Source: Massilia kyonggiensis (GTDB taxonomy: Bacteria; Pseudomonadota; Gammaproteobacteria; Burkholderiales; Burkholderiaceae_D). From it: DNA of 64,000 nucleotides. The notes beneath the pieces are model-generated. The model did no database searches, was not told where the DNA came from, and saw only the letters and a program-made list of their open reading frames with translations. Positions 52,533-61,143 of the stretch are shown here, piece after piece (positions within the stretch are counted from its first letter, which is position 1; every line of letters starts with the position of its first letter). The translations under genes were made by a program, and so were the position numbers. The DNA lies in contig NZ_JANUGY010000007.1 of assembly GCF_024756235.1 (NCBI RefSeq), forward strand, positions 186,001 to 250,000, written 5' to 3'.

Positions 52533-54011
52533 TCAAGCGTCCAACAGGCGTGCGTGCAGGCGGCGGCGCTCGCCCGTGCGTTCGGTGAGCTCCTCCGGAC
52601 GCGGGCTCGCCGCGAATCGTACGCGGCCCGTGAAGCGGGCGAGGCGGTCCAGCACCGTGGCCGGGCCGATCGGGGTTTCCTGGCCGCTGGCCGGGTCGAG
52701 GTGCCAGAAACCGCCGTCGCGGTGGAACAGGACCGGCATGCCCGCCGCACGCGGCAGGGCGCCGGCCCCCGCGGCTGCCGGCTCGGGCGCGACGCCGGGC
52801 GCCAGCAGCACGAAGCACTCCGCGGCGCCGCCGGCGTCCACGCGGTGCAGGGTCAGCGCATGCGCGTGCAGCGCCGTCACGACGAACGTCGCCACGCCGC
52901 GTATGCTGGCCGTCAATTCGATGCGCATCCCGAGGCGCAGGGGGACGGGCACGTGCTTGCCGGGCCAGGTGCCGTCCAGCAGCAGGCCGTAGCGCGACAC
53001 GTCCTCGATCTCGAACCCGCCGCGCGCAGGGCGGATGACGGCGTGGCGCGCGGACAGCCGGCGCGTGAGGCCGTCGCGCTCGGGCCCGTGCTCGCCAAAG
53101 TGTTCCAGCAGCAGGTCGGCCTCGGCGCCGACGGATTCATGGCGGCCCAGCACGCATTCGTCCAGTGCGAACAGGCGCACGTGGCGCTGGGCGCCGGCGT
53201 CCGGTTCCGCGTACACGAGGCAGGCGGTGCTCGCGGGGCACGGGTGCGCGGGCCGTTCGGCCGGCAGGTCGATCTCGATCAGGTCCTCGTCCCACGCGAT
53301 GGTCGGCAGGCCGACGGCCACCTTGCCGCCGGCATTCCCGTCGAGGTGCAGTTGGGCGATGGACGCGTTGCGGGCCTGGATGTCGATGTCCATCGCGCCG
53401 CCGCCGGCCAGGCCCTGCACCTTGGCGATGGCCCCATCGTCGGCGCTGATGCGCACGTTCTTGTGCGTGGACAGGTAGGTCTGGTGGATCTCGCCCAGCG
53501 ACGCGTCCGGGCGCGGCACGAGCAGCACGAGCGTCGCGACCCATGTGCGCGCCGGGTGGCGCGCATGGATTTCCAGGTCGACGCGGTACTGGCCGTGCTC
53601 CCGCCCGCGCGACGAGAATTCCACGAACACGGGCCGCCAGTCGCCGCGCAGGGTACGCGAAAACTGCAGCTGGCCGGCGCCCATCGGCAGCAGCTTCGAT
53701 TCGAGCAGCAGGGTCAGTTGCGCGGGGGCGTCGTCCGGCATGCCCCGCAGTTCCAGCTTGATGGCCTGGCGGCCGCCCGCCGCGCGCGGGTCGAAGCCGC
53801 TCACGTGCAGGTGCGGGCGGGGCGGTGGTGCGTGGATCGGCGCCGGGACGCGTGCCGGGCCTTCGGCGCGCACGCGTTTTACCATCTCGAAGCTGGAGCC
53901 GAGCACATCGACCGCACCGGAAGGCTGGCGGTGGCCGTGCGCGCACTGCGCCTCGCCCGGGGCGACCCAGACGGTGCAATGGGGGTGATCGGGACTGCTG
54001 CAACGCTTCAT
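52533..54011 (-). CDS. FHA-domain protein with N-terminal Cys/His segment
   Basis: 492 residues. The first 25 residues carry a Cys/His cluster (CSSPDHPHCTVWVAPGEAQC then AHGH) that could bind zinc. A beta-rich middle (about 70-270) is unrecognised. An FHA domain (about 285-365; ECVLGRHESVGAEADLLLEH, LSARHAVIRPARGGFEIEDVSRYG) has the GR, SxRHA-like and S/N residues that bind phosphothreonine. It is 129 bases downstream of the PP2C gene and is a likely reader of the kinase products of this region. ATG at 54011 is used; a GTG 15 bases earlier is possible. Confidence 0.83.
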   Translation of the reverse strand: MKRCSSPDHPHCTVWVAPGEAQCAHGHRQPSGAVDVLGSSFEMVKRVRAEGPARVPAPIHAPPPRPHLHVSGFDPRAAGGRQAIKLELRGMPDDAPAQLTLLLESKLLPMGAGQLQFSRTLRGDWRPVFVEFSSRGREHGQYRVDLEIHARHPARTWVATLVLLVPRPDASLGEIHQTYLSTHKNVRISADDGAIAKVQGLAGGGAMDIDIQARNASIAQLHLDGNAGGKVAVGLPTIAWDEDLIEIDLPAERPAHPCPASTACLVYAEPDAGAQRHVRLFALDECVLGRHESVGAEADLLLEHFGEHGPERDGLTRRLSARHAVIRPARGGFEIEDVSRYGLLLDGTWPGKHVPVPLRLGMRIELTASIRGVATFVVTALHAHALTLHRVDAGGAAECFVLLAPGVAPEPAAAGAGALPRAAGMPVLFHRDGGFWHLDPASGQETPIGPATVLDRLARFTGRVRFAASPRPEELTERTGERRRLHARLLDA

Positions 54012-54140
54012 GTGCGATGGCTTCACGCGTGGTTATCGGTTCGGAGCTTGGGAACCCAGCTTACGCGATTGTAGCGTAGCGCGGCGCGCGGATTTCATAG
54101 TTGAGCAAGACTTTTTTCCAAGATGCATTATTTACCACAC

Positions 54141-55100
54141 TCAAGCCCCCGGTAATGCGGTCTCGTCGCGTGCGGCGCCGGGAACGCGGATGAGGATCGC
54201 GCTGACGTTGTCCGGATAAAAGAACGCGGCCGGATGGGCCTCGTAGGCGGCAAGCAGGGCGCGCAGCATCGTGGCGGCATCCGCGGGGCCGGTCAGCAGT
54301 TGCGGCCATTGCCCGACCCAGCCGGACGGGTCCGAGCACGACCACAGGCCGTCCGTCGCCAGCAGATAGGTGCCGCCCGGGCGCAGTGCGAGCGGACGGC
54401 GGTCGGCCAGGCCGGACAGCCAGGACGGCAGGTTGAGCGGCGACAATTCGAATAGCGGATCGTTCAGCCGCGTCGGATCGGCGAACGCATTCCCGAGCAG
54501 GAAGGCCTGGGCGATCTGCGGGCGGTGTTCGCCATGGACTTGCCGCCACCAGTCGGCTTCGCCCAGCAGGCCGGCCATGGCATACGCAGTGGCGGGGACG
54601 TGGTCGACCGTCAGCGGCGCCGCGCGCGATGGCGAGATTTCGTACAGGCGCGAATCGCCCACGTGATACAGCAGCGGCGTGTCGTCCGCGCGCAATTCCA
54701 GCAAGGTCAGCGTCGTGCCGGGGCGGGGGCCGGGTGCGTCGGCGAAATGGCGCTGCAGGTCCGCGTGCAGCGCGTCCAGGCGGCGCGCCAGCTCGGCGCC
54801 CGTGGCGCACGGGGGCAGCGCGAGCAGGCCGGCGACGACGGCTTCCGCGGCTTCGCGGCCGTGGCCATGGCCGCCCATCCCGTCCAGTACGGCGAGGCGC
54901 GCGTGGCCGGGACGCCAGCCCGGGAGTTTGCGGTGTTGCACGGTCTGGTCCTGCAGCCACGCGGCACGGCCGTCGGCGTCGACCAGCAGGAGGTTGTCCT
55001 GGTTTTCCGCGCGCAGGCGCGGGCCGGCGCCCAGGCAGGAGCATGCGGCGACGTCCAGGGGGCCGAAGCGCAGCCCGGCAATGAAGTGAGAAATCGGCAT
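54141..55100 (-). CDS. PP2C-family Ser/Thr protein phosphatase
   Basis: 319 residues. Metal-site motifs in order: AENQDNLLLVD, LAVLDGMGGHGHGREAA, GTTLTLLEL, YHVGDSRLYEI and YPDNVSAILI, with the acidic residues that hold two Mn2+/Mg2+ ions. It should dephosphorylate the substrates of the kinases at 50171 and 61140 in the cytoplasm. No membrane helix is present. It shares its strand with the FHA gene downstream, a common kinase-signalling pairing. Confidence 0.93.
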   Translation of the reverse strand: MPISHFIAGLRFGPLDVAACSCLGAGPRLRAENQDNLLLVDADGRAAWLQDQTVQHRKLPGWRPGHARLAVLDGMGGHGHGREAAEAVVAGLLALPPCATGAELARRLDALHADLQRHFADAPGPRPGTTLTLLELRADDTPLLYHVGDSRLYEISPSRAAPLTVDHVPATAYAMAGLLGEADWWRQVHGEHRPQIAQAFLLGNAFADPTRLNDPLFELSPLNLPSWLSGLADRRPLALRPGGTYLLATDGLWSCSDPSGWVGQWPQLLTGPADAATMLRALLAAYEAHPAAFFYPDNVSAILIRVPGAARDETALPGA

Positions 55101-55141
55101 CCGGTTACTCTAATCGCAAATGCCAAAAGACCAAGCTTCGA

Positions 55142-56395
55142 TCAGATGGGCTTTTGCCGCCTACCCGTCAGTAACACGGCCGCGTTGACGAGTACGCAGG
55201 CGCCGGCGGCCGTCATCGCGAAGCGCACGCCCCAGGCGTCCGCCACCCGGCCCCAGAACAGGCTGCCGACCGTGTAGCCGCCCGCCATCACGACGAGATA
55301 GATGGCCAGCGTGCGCGCCCGGACGTCCGCGGGGAACGACAGTTGCGCGGCCGCGTTCAAGGTCGACACGACGGCCGACCAGGCCATGCCGCCGAACACG
55401 ATCAGCGGGATGAGCAGCGCCAGCGTGTGCAGGAAGGGCATGATCGCAAGCATCGCGCCGTACACGGCCAGCGCGCCGGCCAGGATCCGGGTCTTGTCGA
55501 CGCGGGCGCGGATCGCCGGCAGGCAGAACGCGGCCAGCACGGCGCCGCCGCCCAGGCTGCCCATCAGGGTGCCGAACACGCTGGCGTCCATCCGGAGAAC
55601 GTCGCGCACGAACACGGGCAGCAGGCCCGCGAACGCGATGGTGGCGAAGAACACGGTGGCCACGTTGCGCAGGATGCGCCGGTAGCGCGGGCAGCCGAAC
55701 GCCGTATGCACGCCTTCGCGCAGGCGCGCGCCATAGCCCGCGCACGGCTTCACGTGCGTGCGGTCGTCGCGCCACCATGCGCGGTAGATGGCGAGCAGGC
55801 CCACGAACGAGATCGCGTTGAGGAGGAACAGCGGCCCGGGTCCGATCCATTTGAAAAGGACGCCGCCCAGCGCCGGCCCGATGATCGCGGCCGTGTTGTA
55901 CGACAGGTTGTTGAGAGTCGCGGCAGCTTCCACTTCGTCCGGCTCGACGAGGCCGGACATCGCCGCCTGCCATGCGGGCCACATGAACGCGGAGCCGCAG
56001 CCGAGGCAGAACAGCACCATCAGCACGACGGCGTGCGGCGCGTGCCCGGACGCGACCAGCGCGGCCAAGGTGCACGCGCAGCCGGCCATGAACAGGTTAC
56101 AGAAGAACAGGAACTTCGGGCGGTGCACGGCGTCCGCCACGACGCCTGCGAACAGCGCGAACAGGAAGATCGGGATGTACGTGCACGTCTGCACGAGCGT
56201 CGTCGTGGACGCCGAGTGCGAACTGGACGCGATCAGCCAGGCCGACGCGAACGTTTGGATCCACGTGCCGAGATTCGAGACCAGGTTGGCGCACCACAGG
56301 TGCCGGTAGCGCGCGTGGCGCAGCGGTTGCGTCAGCGGGACCTTGCGTCGAACCTGATTGCCCGCCTGCGCCGGGGTGAAGCTGGATGTCGTCAT
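55142..56395 (-). CDS. MFS transporter of the EntS/MFS_3 type
   Basis: 417 residues with about twelve membrane helices. The N-terminus NLVSNLGTWIQTFASAWLIA and the cytoplasmic loop FALFAGVVADAVHRPKFLF are typical of EntS-like MFS_3 exporters (siderophores, drugs, lipids). Its place between phosphatase and SH3 genes looks like an insertion into the signalling region rather than part of it. Substrate unknown. Confidence 0.9.
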   Translation of the reverse strand: MTTSSFTPAQAGNQVRRKVPLTQPLRHARYRHLWCANLVSNLGTWIQTFASAWLIASSSHSASTTTLVQTCTYIPIFLFALFAGVVADAVHRPKFLFFCNLFMAGCACTLAALVASGHAPHAVVLMVLFCLGCGSAFMWPAWQAAMSGLVEPDEVEAAATLNNLSYNTAAIIGPALGGVLFKWIGPGPLFLLNAISFVGLLAIYRAWWRDDRTHVKPCAGYGARLREGVHTAFGCPRYRRILRNVATVFFATIAFAGLLPVFVRDVLRMDASVFGTLMGSLGGGAVLAAFCLPAIRARVDKTRILAGALAVYGAMLAIMPFLHTLALLIPLIVFGGMAWSAVVSTLNAAAQLSFPADVRARTLAIYLVVMAGGYTVGSLFWGRVADAWGVRFAMTAAGACVLVNAAVLLTGRRQKPI

Positions 56396-56505
56396 CGGGC
56401 CAGTCTAAGTGCGCGGCCCGGCCGGGTCAACGCGGCGGGGGACGCCCGCGTCGTTTTCCCAACGTGACGTTTCGACAAGCTCGCCGCTATGTTATCTTGT
56501 TGCTC

Positions 56506-56976
56506 ATGCAAATACGCTTACTGGAACCCACTGATATTCCGGCCGCCGCCGACCTGCTGCGCCGCGCCGCCATAACCTACTTCCTCCACGAATCCGCGCC
56601 GGAGGACGCCGCGAACTTCCTCTCCCAGCACGATGCGGCAGGCCTGCGCCGCAACCTGGACGCCGGCTTCGTCTACCACGTGGCCATCGTCGATGGCGTG
56701 CTGGCCGGCTTCATCGGGGTGCGCGGCGGCACGCACGTCTTCCACCTGTTCGTCGATGCCGCGTACCAGCGGCGCGGCATCGCGCGGGCGCTGTGGGAGG
56801 CGGGGCGCGGGGCGGCGCTCGGGCCCGGGCACGCCGGCGTCTTCACGGTGAACTCGTCGAATTTCGCCGTGCCGTTCTACGAGTCGCTCGGCTTTGAGCG
56901 CACTGCGCCCATGCAGGTCGACAAGGTGCGCTACAACCCGATGCGCCTGTCAATGCCGCTCGTCGGTGCGGCGTAG
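56506..56976 (+). CDS. GNAT-family N-acetyltransferase
   Basis: 156 residues. The acetyl-CoA loop AYQRRGIARALWEAGR (R/QxxGxG/A) follows the strand VFHLFVDA, and the segment FAVPFYESLGFERTAP is the usual end of the GNAT fold. It moves an acetyl group from acetyl-CoA to an amine on an unknown acceptor. The ATG at 56506 follows a short AT-rich stretch; upstream in-frame codons are not GNAT-like. Its 3' end overlaps the convergent SH3 gene by 27 bases. Confidence 0.9.
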   Translation: MQIRLLEPTDIPAAADLLRRAAITYFLHESAPEDAANFLSQHDAAGLRRNLDAGFVYHVAIVDGVLAGFIGVRGGTHVFHLFVDAAYQRRGIARALWEAGRGAALGPGHAGVFTVNSSNFAVPFYESLGFERTAPMQVDKVRYNPMRLSMPLVGAA

Positions 56977-57357
56977 CCACAGGCTGCTGGCCCAGCCTTC
57001 GACGTCGCTGCCTTCCACGCGCACGCGCCACCAGTCACCGTCCGTCGCCCCCGTCGTGCGGACGATCGTCCCCGCGGGCAGCACGCGCATGCGGGCGGCG
57101 CGCACGCCGCGGTCTGCGCGCAGGTTCAGGTCGTCGACGACGCGGTAGCGGGCGCCGGCAGCGGGTGCGGCCGCTGCCACCGGTACCGGCGCGGCCGGCA
57201 GCAGCGTGGAGAACAGCAGCCCGAAACCGAGCGTGCCGCCGGCGACCACCGCGAGCGCCCGCAGATTCGGCCGGCGCCACCACGCGCGCGGCGTGCACCA
57301 CGCGGCCAGCACGAGCGTCGCCGCCAGCGCGCCGGTCCACACGAGCCACGGCGTCAT
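56950..57357 (-). CDS. Membrane-anchored bacterial SH3-domain protein
   Basis: 135 residues. Two membrane helices (about 2-22 and 37-60) precede an SH3_3 domain (about 70-130; YRVVDDLNLRADRGVRAARMRVLPAGTIVRTTG, WWRVRVEGSDVEGWASSLWL) that would sit in the periplasm, where such domains often bind peptidoglycan. It starts 7 bases after the 57365 gene stop, so it is the last gene of the kinase-SEDS operon. A wall-sensing role is inference. Confidence 0.82.
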   Translation of the reverse strand: MTPWLVWTGALAATLVLAAWCTPRAWWRRPNLRALAVVAGGTLGFGLLFSTLLPAAPVPVAAAAPAAGARYRVVDDLNLRADRGVRAARMRVLPAGTIVRTTGATDGDWWRVRVEGSDVEGWASSLWLRRTDERH

Positions 57358-57364
57358 GGCCGCC

Positions 57365-58891
57365 TCACGCATCGAAGCGCAGCACGTAATGGCCCGCGAC
57401 GAGGTGGTGCCCGGCCGGCAGCCGGTATGGCTGCTCCGGCGTGGCGGCGTCGATGGCGGCGACGAACGCGAGCTTCTCGTCGAGGTGGTAAAGCGCCTGC
57501 GTGGGCGACAGGCGCGCGATCAGCCAGCCGTCCGGTCCCGCCTCGAAGCTGAACGCGTCGCGCGACAGCCCGAGGCGGTCGGCGCTCGACGGCGGCGTGC
57601 CGGCCGCGTTCTTGAGGAAGGTCGGCGAATCCAGCACCCGAAGGGCCGCGAGCATCGGCGCGCCCCGGCCGAACGTGAAGCGCGCGCCCGGCGCCACCGG
57701 CAGCGCCGGCGGCTGCGGCAGCACGAGCAGCGCGCAATAGCGGTCGGCCAGCGCGGGGGCGCAGGCGGCGAGTTCCACGCGCGTGCCGTCGACGGGGCTG
57801 AACGTGGCCGGCACCGCGATGCGTTCGCGGCCGGCCTGCGTGATCGCCTGCAGCTGGTCCTGGTCGTCGACGGCGAAGCCGATGACGGCGTCTGCGGCTT
57901 GCGCCGCCGGGACGAACGCGCGGTTCAGTCCGATTTCCAGCGCCTGCGCGCCCGTCTCGCGGTAGCGCGACAGCCGCGGCAGCGCCAGCGCGGCCAGCGT
58001 CACGCGCTGGCGCGCGACGGGTGCGTACGTCGCGTCCACCGGTTGCGGCGCCGGCGCGCGCGCCACCGGGACTGCGGTCAGTTCGGGATCGGGTGCGGCG
58101 CGCGGTTTCCATACGGCGGGGCGGGCAGAGGCAGGTTTGACCGGCGCGGGGCGCGCCGCGGCCGGCGTCACGCGCAACAGCAGGCGCAGCGCCGCGCCGG
58201 TGGCGTCGACGGCGCCGCGGCGCGACCGGATCGTCCAGTAGCCTGCGGCCGCGTCGTAGCTGCAATCGAAGGCGTCCTTCGGGCGCACCTGGACTTCCAG
58301 CGGCGAGTCCGGCCCGTCGTTGATGAGGAGGACGGCGCCTTCCGCGCCGAACGGCCAGCCCGGCGCGGCGTACGTGGCTTCGTGCGCGTCGTGGCCGATC
58401 AGGGTCAATCGCTGGTTCGGGTAGATGGGGCAGACCGTCTTCCACACGGCGCTGTCGCGCGACACGCTGACCGTGTACTGCACGGTCTCGTTCGGCGCGG
58501 GCAGGTAGACGGCGTGGCCGAATTTCACCTCGACCTCGCCCGGCTCCAGCCGGTCGGCGCCGACGACGTGGTAACGGACGTCGTCGCCCTGCAGCAGGTC
58601 GCCGAAATCCTTGCGGTGCAGCGCGGAGAGCGACTCGGCGAGGTCGCGCACGCGGGCGCCGCGCGTGAGGTGGCGGTCGTCGTCGACCTCTTCCTGCGGC
58701 AGCATCAGCGTGATGTGGGAAAAGCAGCGGATGGCGGCGCGGCCGCGCTGTTCGCGCGGCGAGCGTTCCAGCAAGTCGCGCAGCAGCGGACGGCGCGCGA
58801 ACAGCGCCAGTCCGGGCGCCTGCCAGATGGCATGGGCGTCGAAGACGTCGTTGATCTTGCCTAGGGCTTCATGTTGGACGTAGACCGGCAT
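57365..58891 (-). CDS. Unrecognised protein with a C-terminal FHA-like domain
   Basis: 508 residues. The N-terminal part (MPVYVQHEALGKINDVFDA, YTVSVSRDSAVWKTVCPIYP) is not recognised. A Pro/Ala linker (about 240-275) and a beta-rich middle precede a C-terminal domain (about 405-508) with FTFGRG, LGLSRDAFSFEAG, DEKLAF and HLVAGHYVLRF, an FHA-like pattern in which the phosphothreonine-binding residues are partly lost. AGAGGAGAA precedes the ATG, which lies inside the SEDS gene (31-base overlap). Probably an adaptor of the kinase-SEDS operon. Confidence 0.7.
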   Translation of the reverse strand: MPVYVQHEALGKINDVFDAHAIWQAPGLALFARRPLLRDLLERSPREQRGRAAIRCFSHITLMLPQEEVDDDRHLTRGARVRDLAESLSALHRKDFGDLLQGDDVRYHVVGADRLEPGEVEVKFGHAVYLPAPNETVQYTVSVSRDSAVWKTVCPIYPNQRLTLIGHDAHEATYAAPGWPFGAEGAVLLINDGPDSPLEVQVRPKDAFDCSYDAAAGYWTIRSRRGAVDATGAALRLLLRVTPAAARPAPVKPASARPAVWKPRAAPDPELTAVPVARAPAPQPVDATYAPVARQRVTLAALALPRLSRYRETGAQALEIGLNRAFVPAAQAADAVIGFAVDDQDQLQAITQAGRERIAVPATFSPVDGTRVELAACAPALADRYCALLVLPQPPALPVAPGARFTFGRGAPMLAALRVLDSPTFLKNAAGTPPSSADRLGLSRDAFSFEAGPDGWLIARLSPTQALYHLDEKLAFVAAIDAATPEQPYRLPAGHHLVAGHYVLRFDA

Positions 58892-61143
58892 GATTCGTTC
58901 TCCTCTAAAGATTGGCTGCTGGCGGCAGCGGCACCTAGCAGGGGGCAGATGAAAAACAGCAGGTGCGAGCCGCCCGCCGACAAGAAGCTCATCGGCTGGC
59001 CCATCACCGGGAAGATCGCGAGGTTCGTGCCCCACGAGAGCAGGAAGTGGCCGAACGCGAACGCGGCGCCGCCGGCCAGGAAAAAGCAGCGCAGGCGCGC
59101 GAGCCACGCCACGCGGAAGTCGCGCGCGTTCGCGCCGGCCAGCCAGCAGCGCATGGCGAGGCGCAGCAGCGCGGCGAGGAACAGCGCCTGCAGCAGCCAC
59201 AGGCCGACGGCCGCCGCGAGCCCGTGGCGCGCGAGGAAGAACGACGCGGCGAAGTCGTCCTGCACGGCGGGGATGCGAAGCGCGAAGCCCGGATCGAGGC
59301 CGAGCGCCGCGAGGCCGAACGCGCCGTCGGCGCCCACCCAGCCGCCCTGCGCGATGGCGCGGGCGCCCAGCAGCAACTGCTGTCCCGTGTGCGGATGCGT
59401 GCCCGGATCGAGCCACACGAGGAAGCGGTCGGCATAGAAATCCCAGCGCGCGATCCCGTCCGCGCCCGCGCCGCGCAGCAGGGCCACCGTCGCGACGGCC
59501 GCCAGCGCCACGCCGGCGAGCAGCCACGCGGTGCCGCGCCTGCGCGTGGCCAGGGCCTGCGCCAGCATCATCGTGCCGGCCCACAGCGCCAGCAGCACGA
59601 GCGGAGAGTAATCGTCGACCTGTACGAGCGCGACGCCGAGCAGCAGCATGAACAGCAGCGCGGGCGCCGCGACCCGCAATGCACGACGCCGGGTGCCGCC
59701 CGGCGCCGGACCGCCCGCGCAGGCCAGCGCCAGGCAGTGGGCGGACAGCGCGGCCAGCGCCAGCTTCGCGAATTCCACGGGCTGCAGGTCGAACACGCCC
59801 GTCTCGTCGCCGTACGCGACTTGCACAAGCAGCGCGAGCAGCGCGGCGCCGGTGAGCAGCAACAACGCCAGTTCGATGCGCGCCTGCGGGAGCGGCCGCG
59901 CCGGGCGGACGAGGCCCGCCAGCGTCACGGCGCCTGCGCCCAGCGCGAGCAGCGCCGCTGTCTTGTGGAAGTGGCGCAGCCAGGCGGTGTCCGGGGCGCC
60001 GAGGCCCAGGTCGAGCTGGGCCAGCAGGCCCACTGCGAGCAGCGGCAGCGCGGCGGCGAGCACGGGTTCGAGCTTGCGCGGCGCCAGCAGCGCGAACGCG
60101 AGCGCCGCCCACGCGACGAGCAGCCCGATGCCGGCGCCGGCCGGTGTGCCGCTGCGCTGCAGCCAGAACAGGACGGCGCCGCAGCCGGCCAGCAGCATGG
60201 CCGCGCCGGCCTTCCTGTTCACGAGCAGCGCGGCCGCGCAGGCGAGGCCGAGGAGGGCCAGCAGCGGCGTGGCCGCCTGCGCCGGCAGGTCCCAGGCCGC
60301 GCGCCGCGTCCACGTCCACGCGACGCCGGCCGGCAGGCGCTTCTGCGTGTCGGCATACAGCGCGACGTGGCCGCCGGGATGCATGCGCAGCACGCCGCCG
60401 TCCGGTGCGAGCAGCAGGCGGGTGCGGCCGACGATGAGCGTCTGCCCCGCATCCAGCCGCAGAGGGCGACCGGCCAGCAGCGCTGCGCCGTGGCCGTCTT
60501 CCAGCAGCAGTGGGACGGCCGGTCCGGTGCCGAGCAGGAAGCCGTCGTCGTTGCGAGCGATGCCTGCCGCGTGCAACGGCATGCCCGCGATCGCGATGCG
60601 GTTGCCGCAATCGAGGTTGCCGCCGAAGACGAGCGGGCGGCCTAACGCCAGCGCGCGCGGTGCGATCCGGTTCCAGGCGTCCGCCAGGCGCGCGTCGGGG
60701 CAGGCCTGTTGCGGTACGCCGTCGCGGCGCAGCAGGGCGCCGTCGTAGCGCCAGCGGGTGCCGCCCGCCGCCAGGTCGACGGCGTTCGCGCCGGCCGCGG
60801 CTACGCGCATGCGCAGCGCGCCGAGCTGGAATGTTTGGGCCGGCGCCAGCACGACGCTGCCGCTGCGGTACTGGCGCGTGCCGTCCTGGACGCTCAGCGG
60901 CGCGCCCGTGCCGTCGTCCGCCGCCCACCAGGTGCCGTCGTTGCGGTGCTCCAGGCGCAGGCGGCCGGCGTCTGCATCAGGGGCGCCGAGGGCGGCGTGG
61001 TCGACGTCCAGCGTCGCACCGGGTGCCAGCGCGACGGCCACCTGCGCGGGCAGCCACGCGGCCGGGGCGCGCAGCAATGCGAGCATTTGCAGCGCGCACA
61101 GGACGGCGAGCAAGGCGCCGGACGCCATCCGGGCGCGGCTCAT
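58861..61143 (-). CDS. SEDS-family (FtsW/RodA-like) protein with N-terminal beta-rich extension
   Basis: 760 residues. An N-terminal membrane helix is followed by about 230 residues with FHA-like strand patterns (LRLEHRNDGTWWAADDGTG, IARNDDGFLLGTGPAVPLLLEDG). The C-terminal 470 residues are a SEDS polytopic domain with FDLQPVEFAKLALAAL, the IPAVQDDFAASFFL loop (family Asp) and GQPMSFLSAGGSHLLF (compare the FtsW SYGGSS motif). SEDS proteins polymerise lipid II into glycan with a class B PBP. Its start overlaps the kinase stop by 4 bases. The natural partner here is the transpeptidase at 41251, 15 kb away. Confidence 0.87.
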   Translation of the reverse strand: MSRARMASGALLAVLCALQMLALLRAPAAWLPAQVAVALAPGATLDVDHAALGAPDADAGRLRLEHRNDGTWWAADDGTGAPLSVQDGTRQYRSGSVVLAPAQTFQLGALRMRVAAAGANAVDLAAGGTRWRYDGALLRRDGVPQQACPDARLADAWNRIAPRALALGRPLVFGGNLDCGNRIAIAGMPLHAAGIARNDDGFLLGTGPAVPLLLEDGHGAALLAGRPLRLDAGQTLIVGRTRLLLAPDGGVLRMHPGGHVALYADTQKRLPAGVAWTWTRRAAWDLPAQAATPLLALLGLACAAALLVNRKAGAAMLLAGCGAVLFWLQRSGTPAGAGIGLLVAWAALAFALLAPRKLEPVLAAALPLLAVGLLAQLDLGLGAPDTAWLRHFHKTAALLALGAGAVTLAGLVRPARPLPQARIELALLLLTGAALLALLVQVAYGDETGVFDLQPVEFAKLALAALSAHCLALACAGGPAPGGTRRRALRVAAPALLFMLLLGVALVQVDDYSPLVLLALWAGTMMLAQALATRRRGTAWLLAGVALAAVATVALLRGAGADGIARWDFYADRFLVWLDPGTHPHTGQQLLLGARAIAQGGWVGADGAFGLAALGLDPGFALRIPAVQDDFAASFFLARHGLAAAVGLWLLQALFLAALLRLAMRCWLAGANARDFRVAWLARLRCFFLAGGAAFAFGHFLLSWGTNLAIFPVMGQPMSFLSAGGSHLLFFICPLLGAAAASSQSLEENESCRSTSNMKP

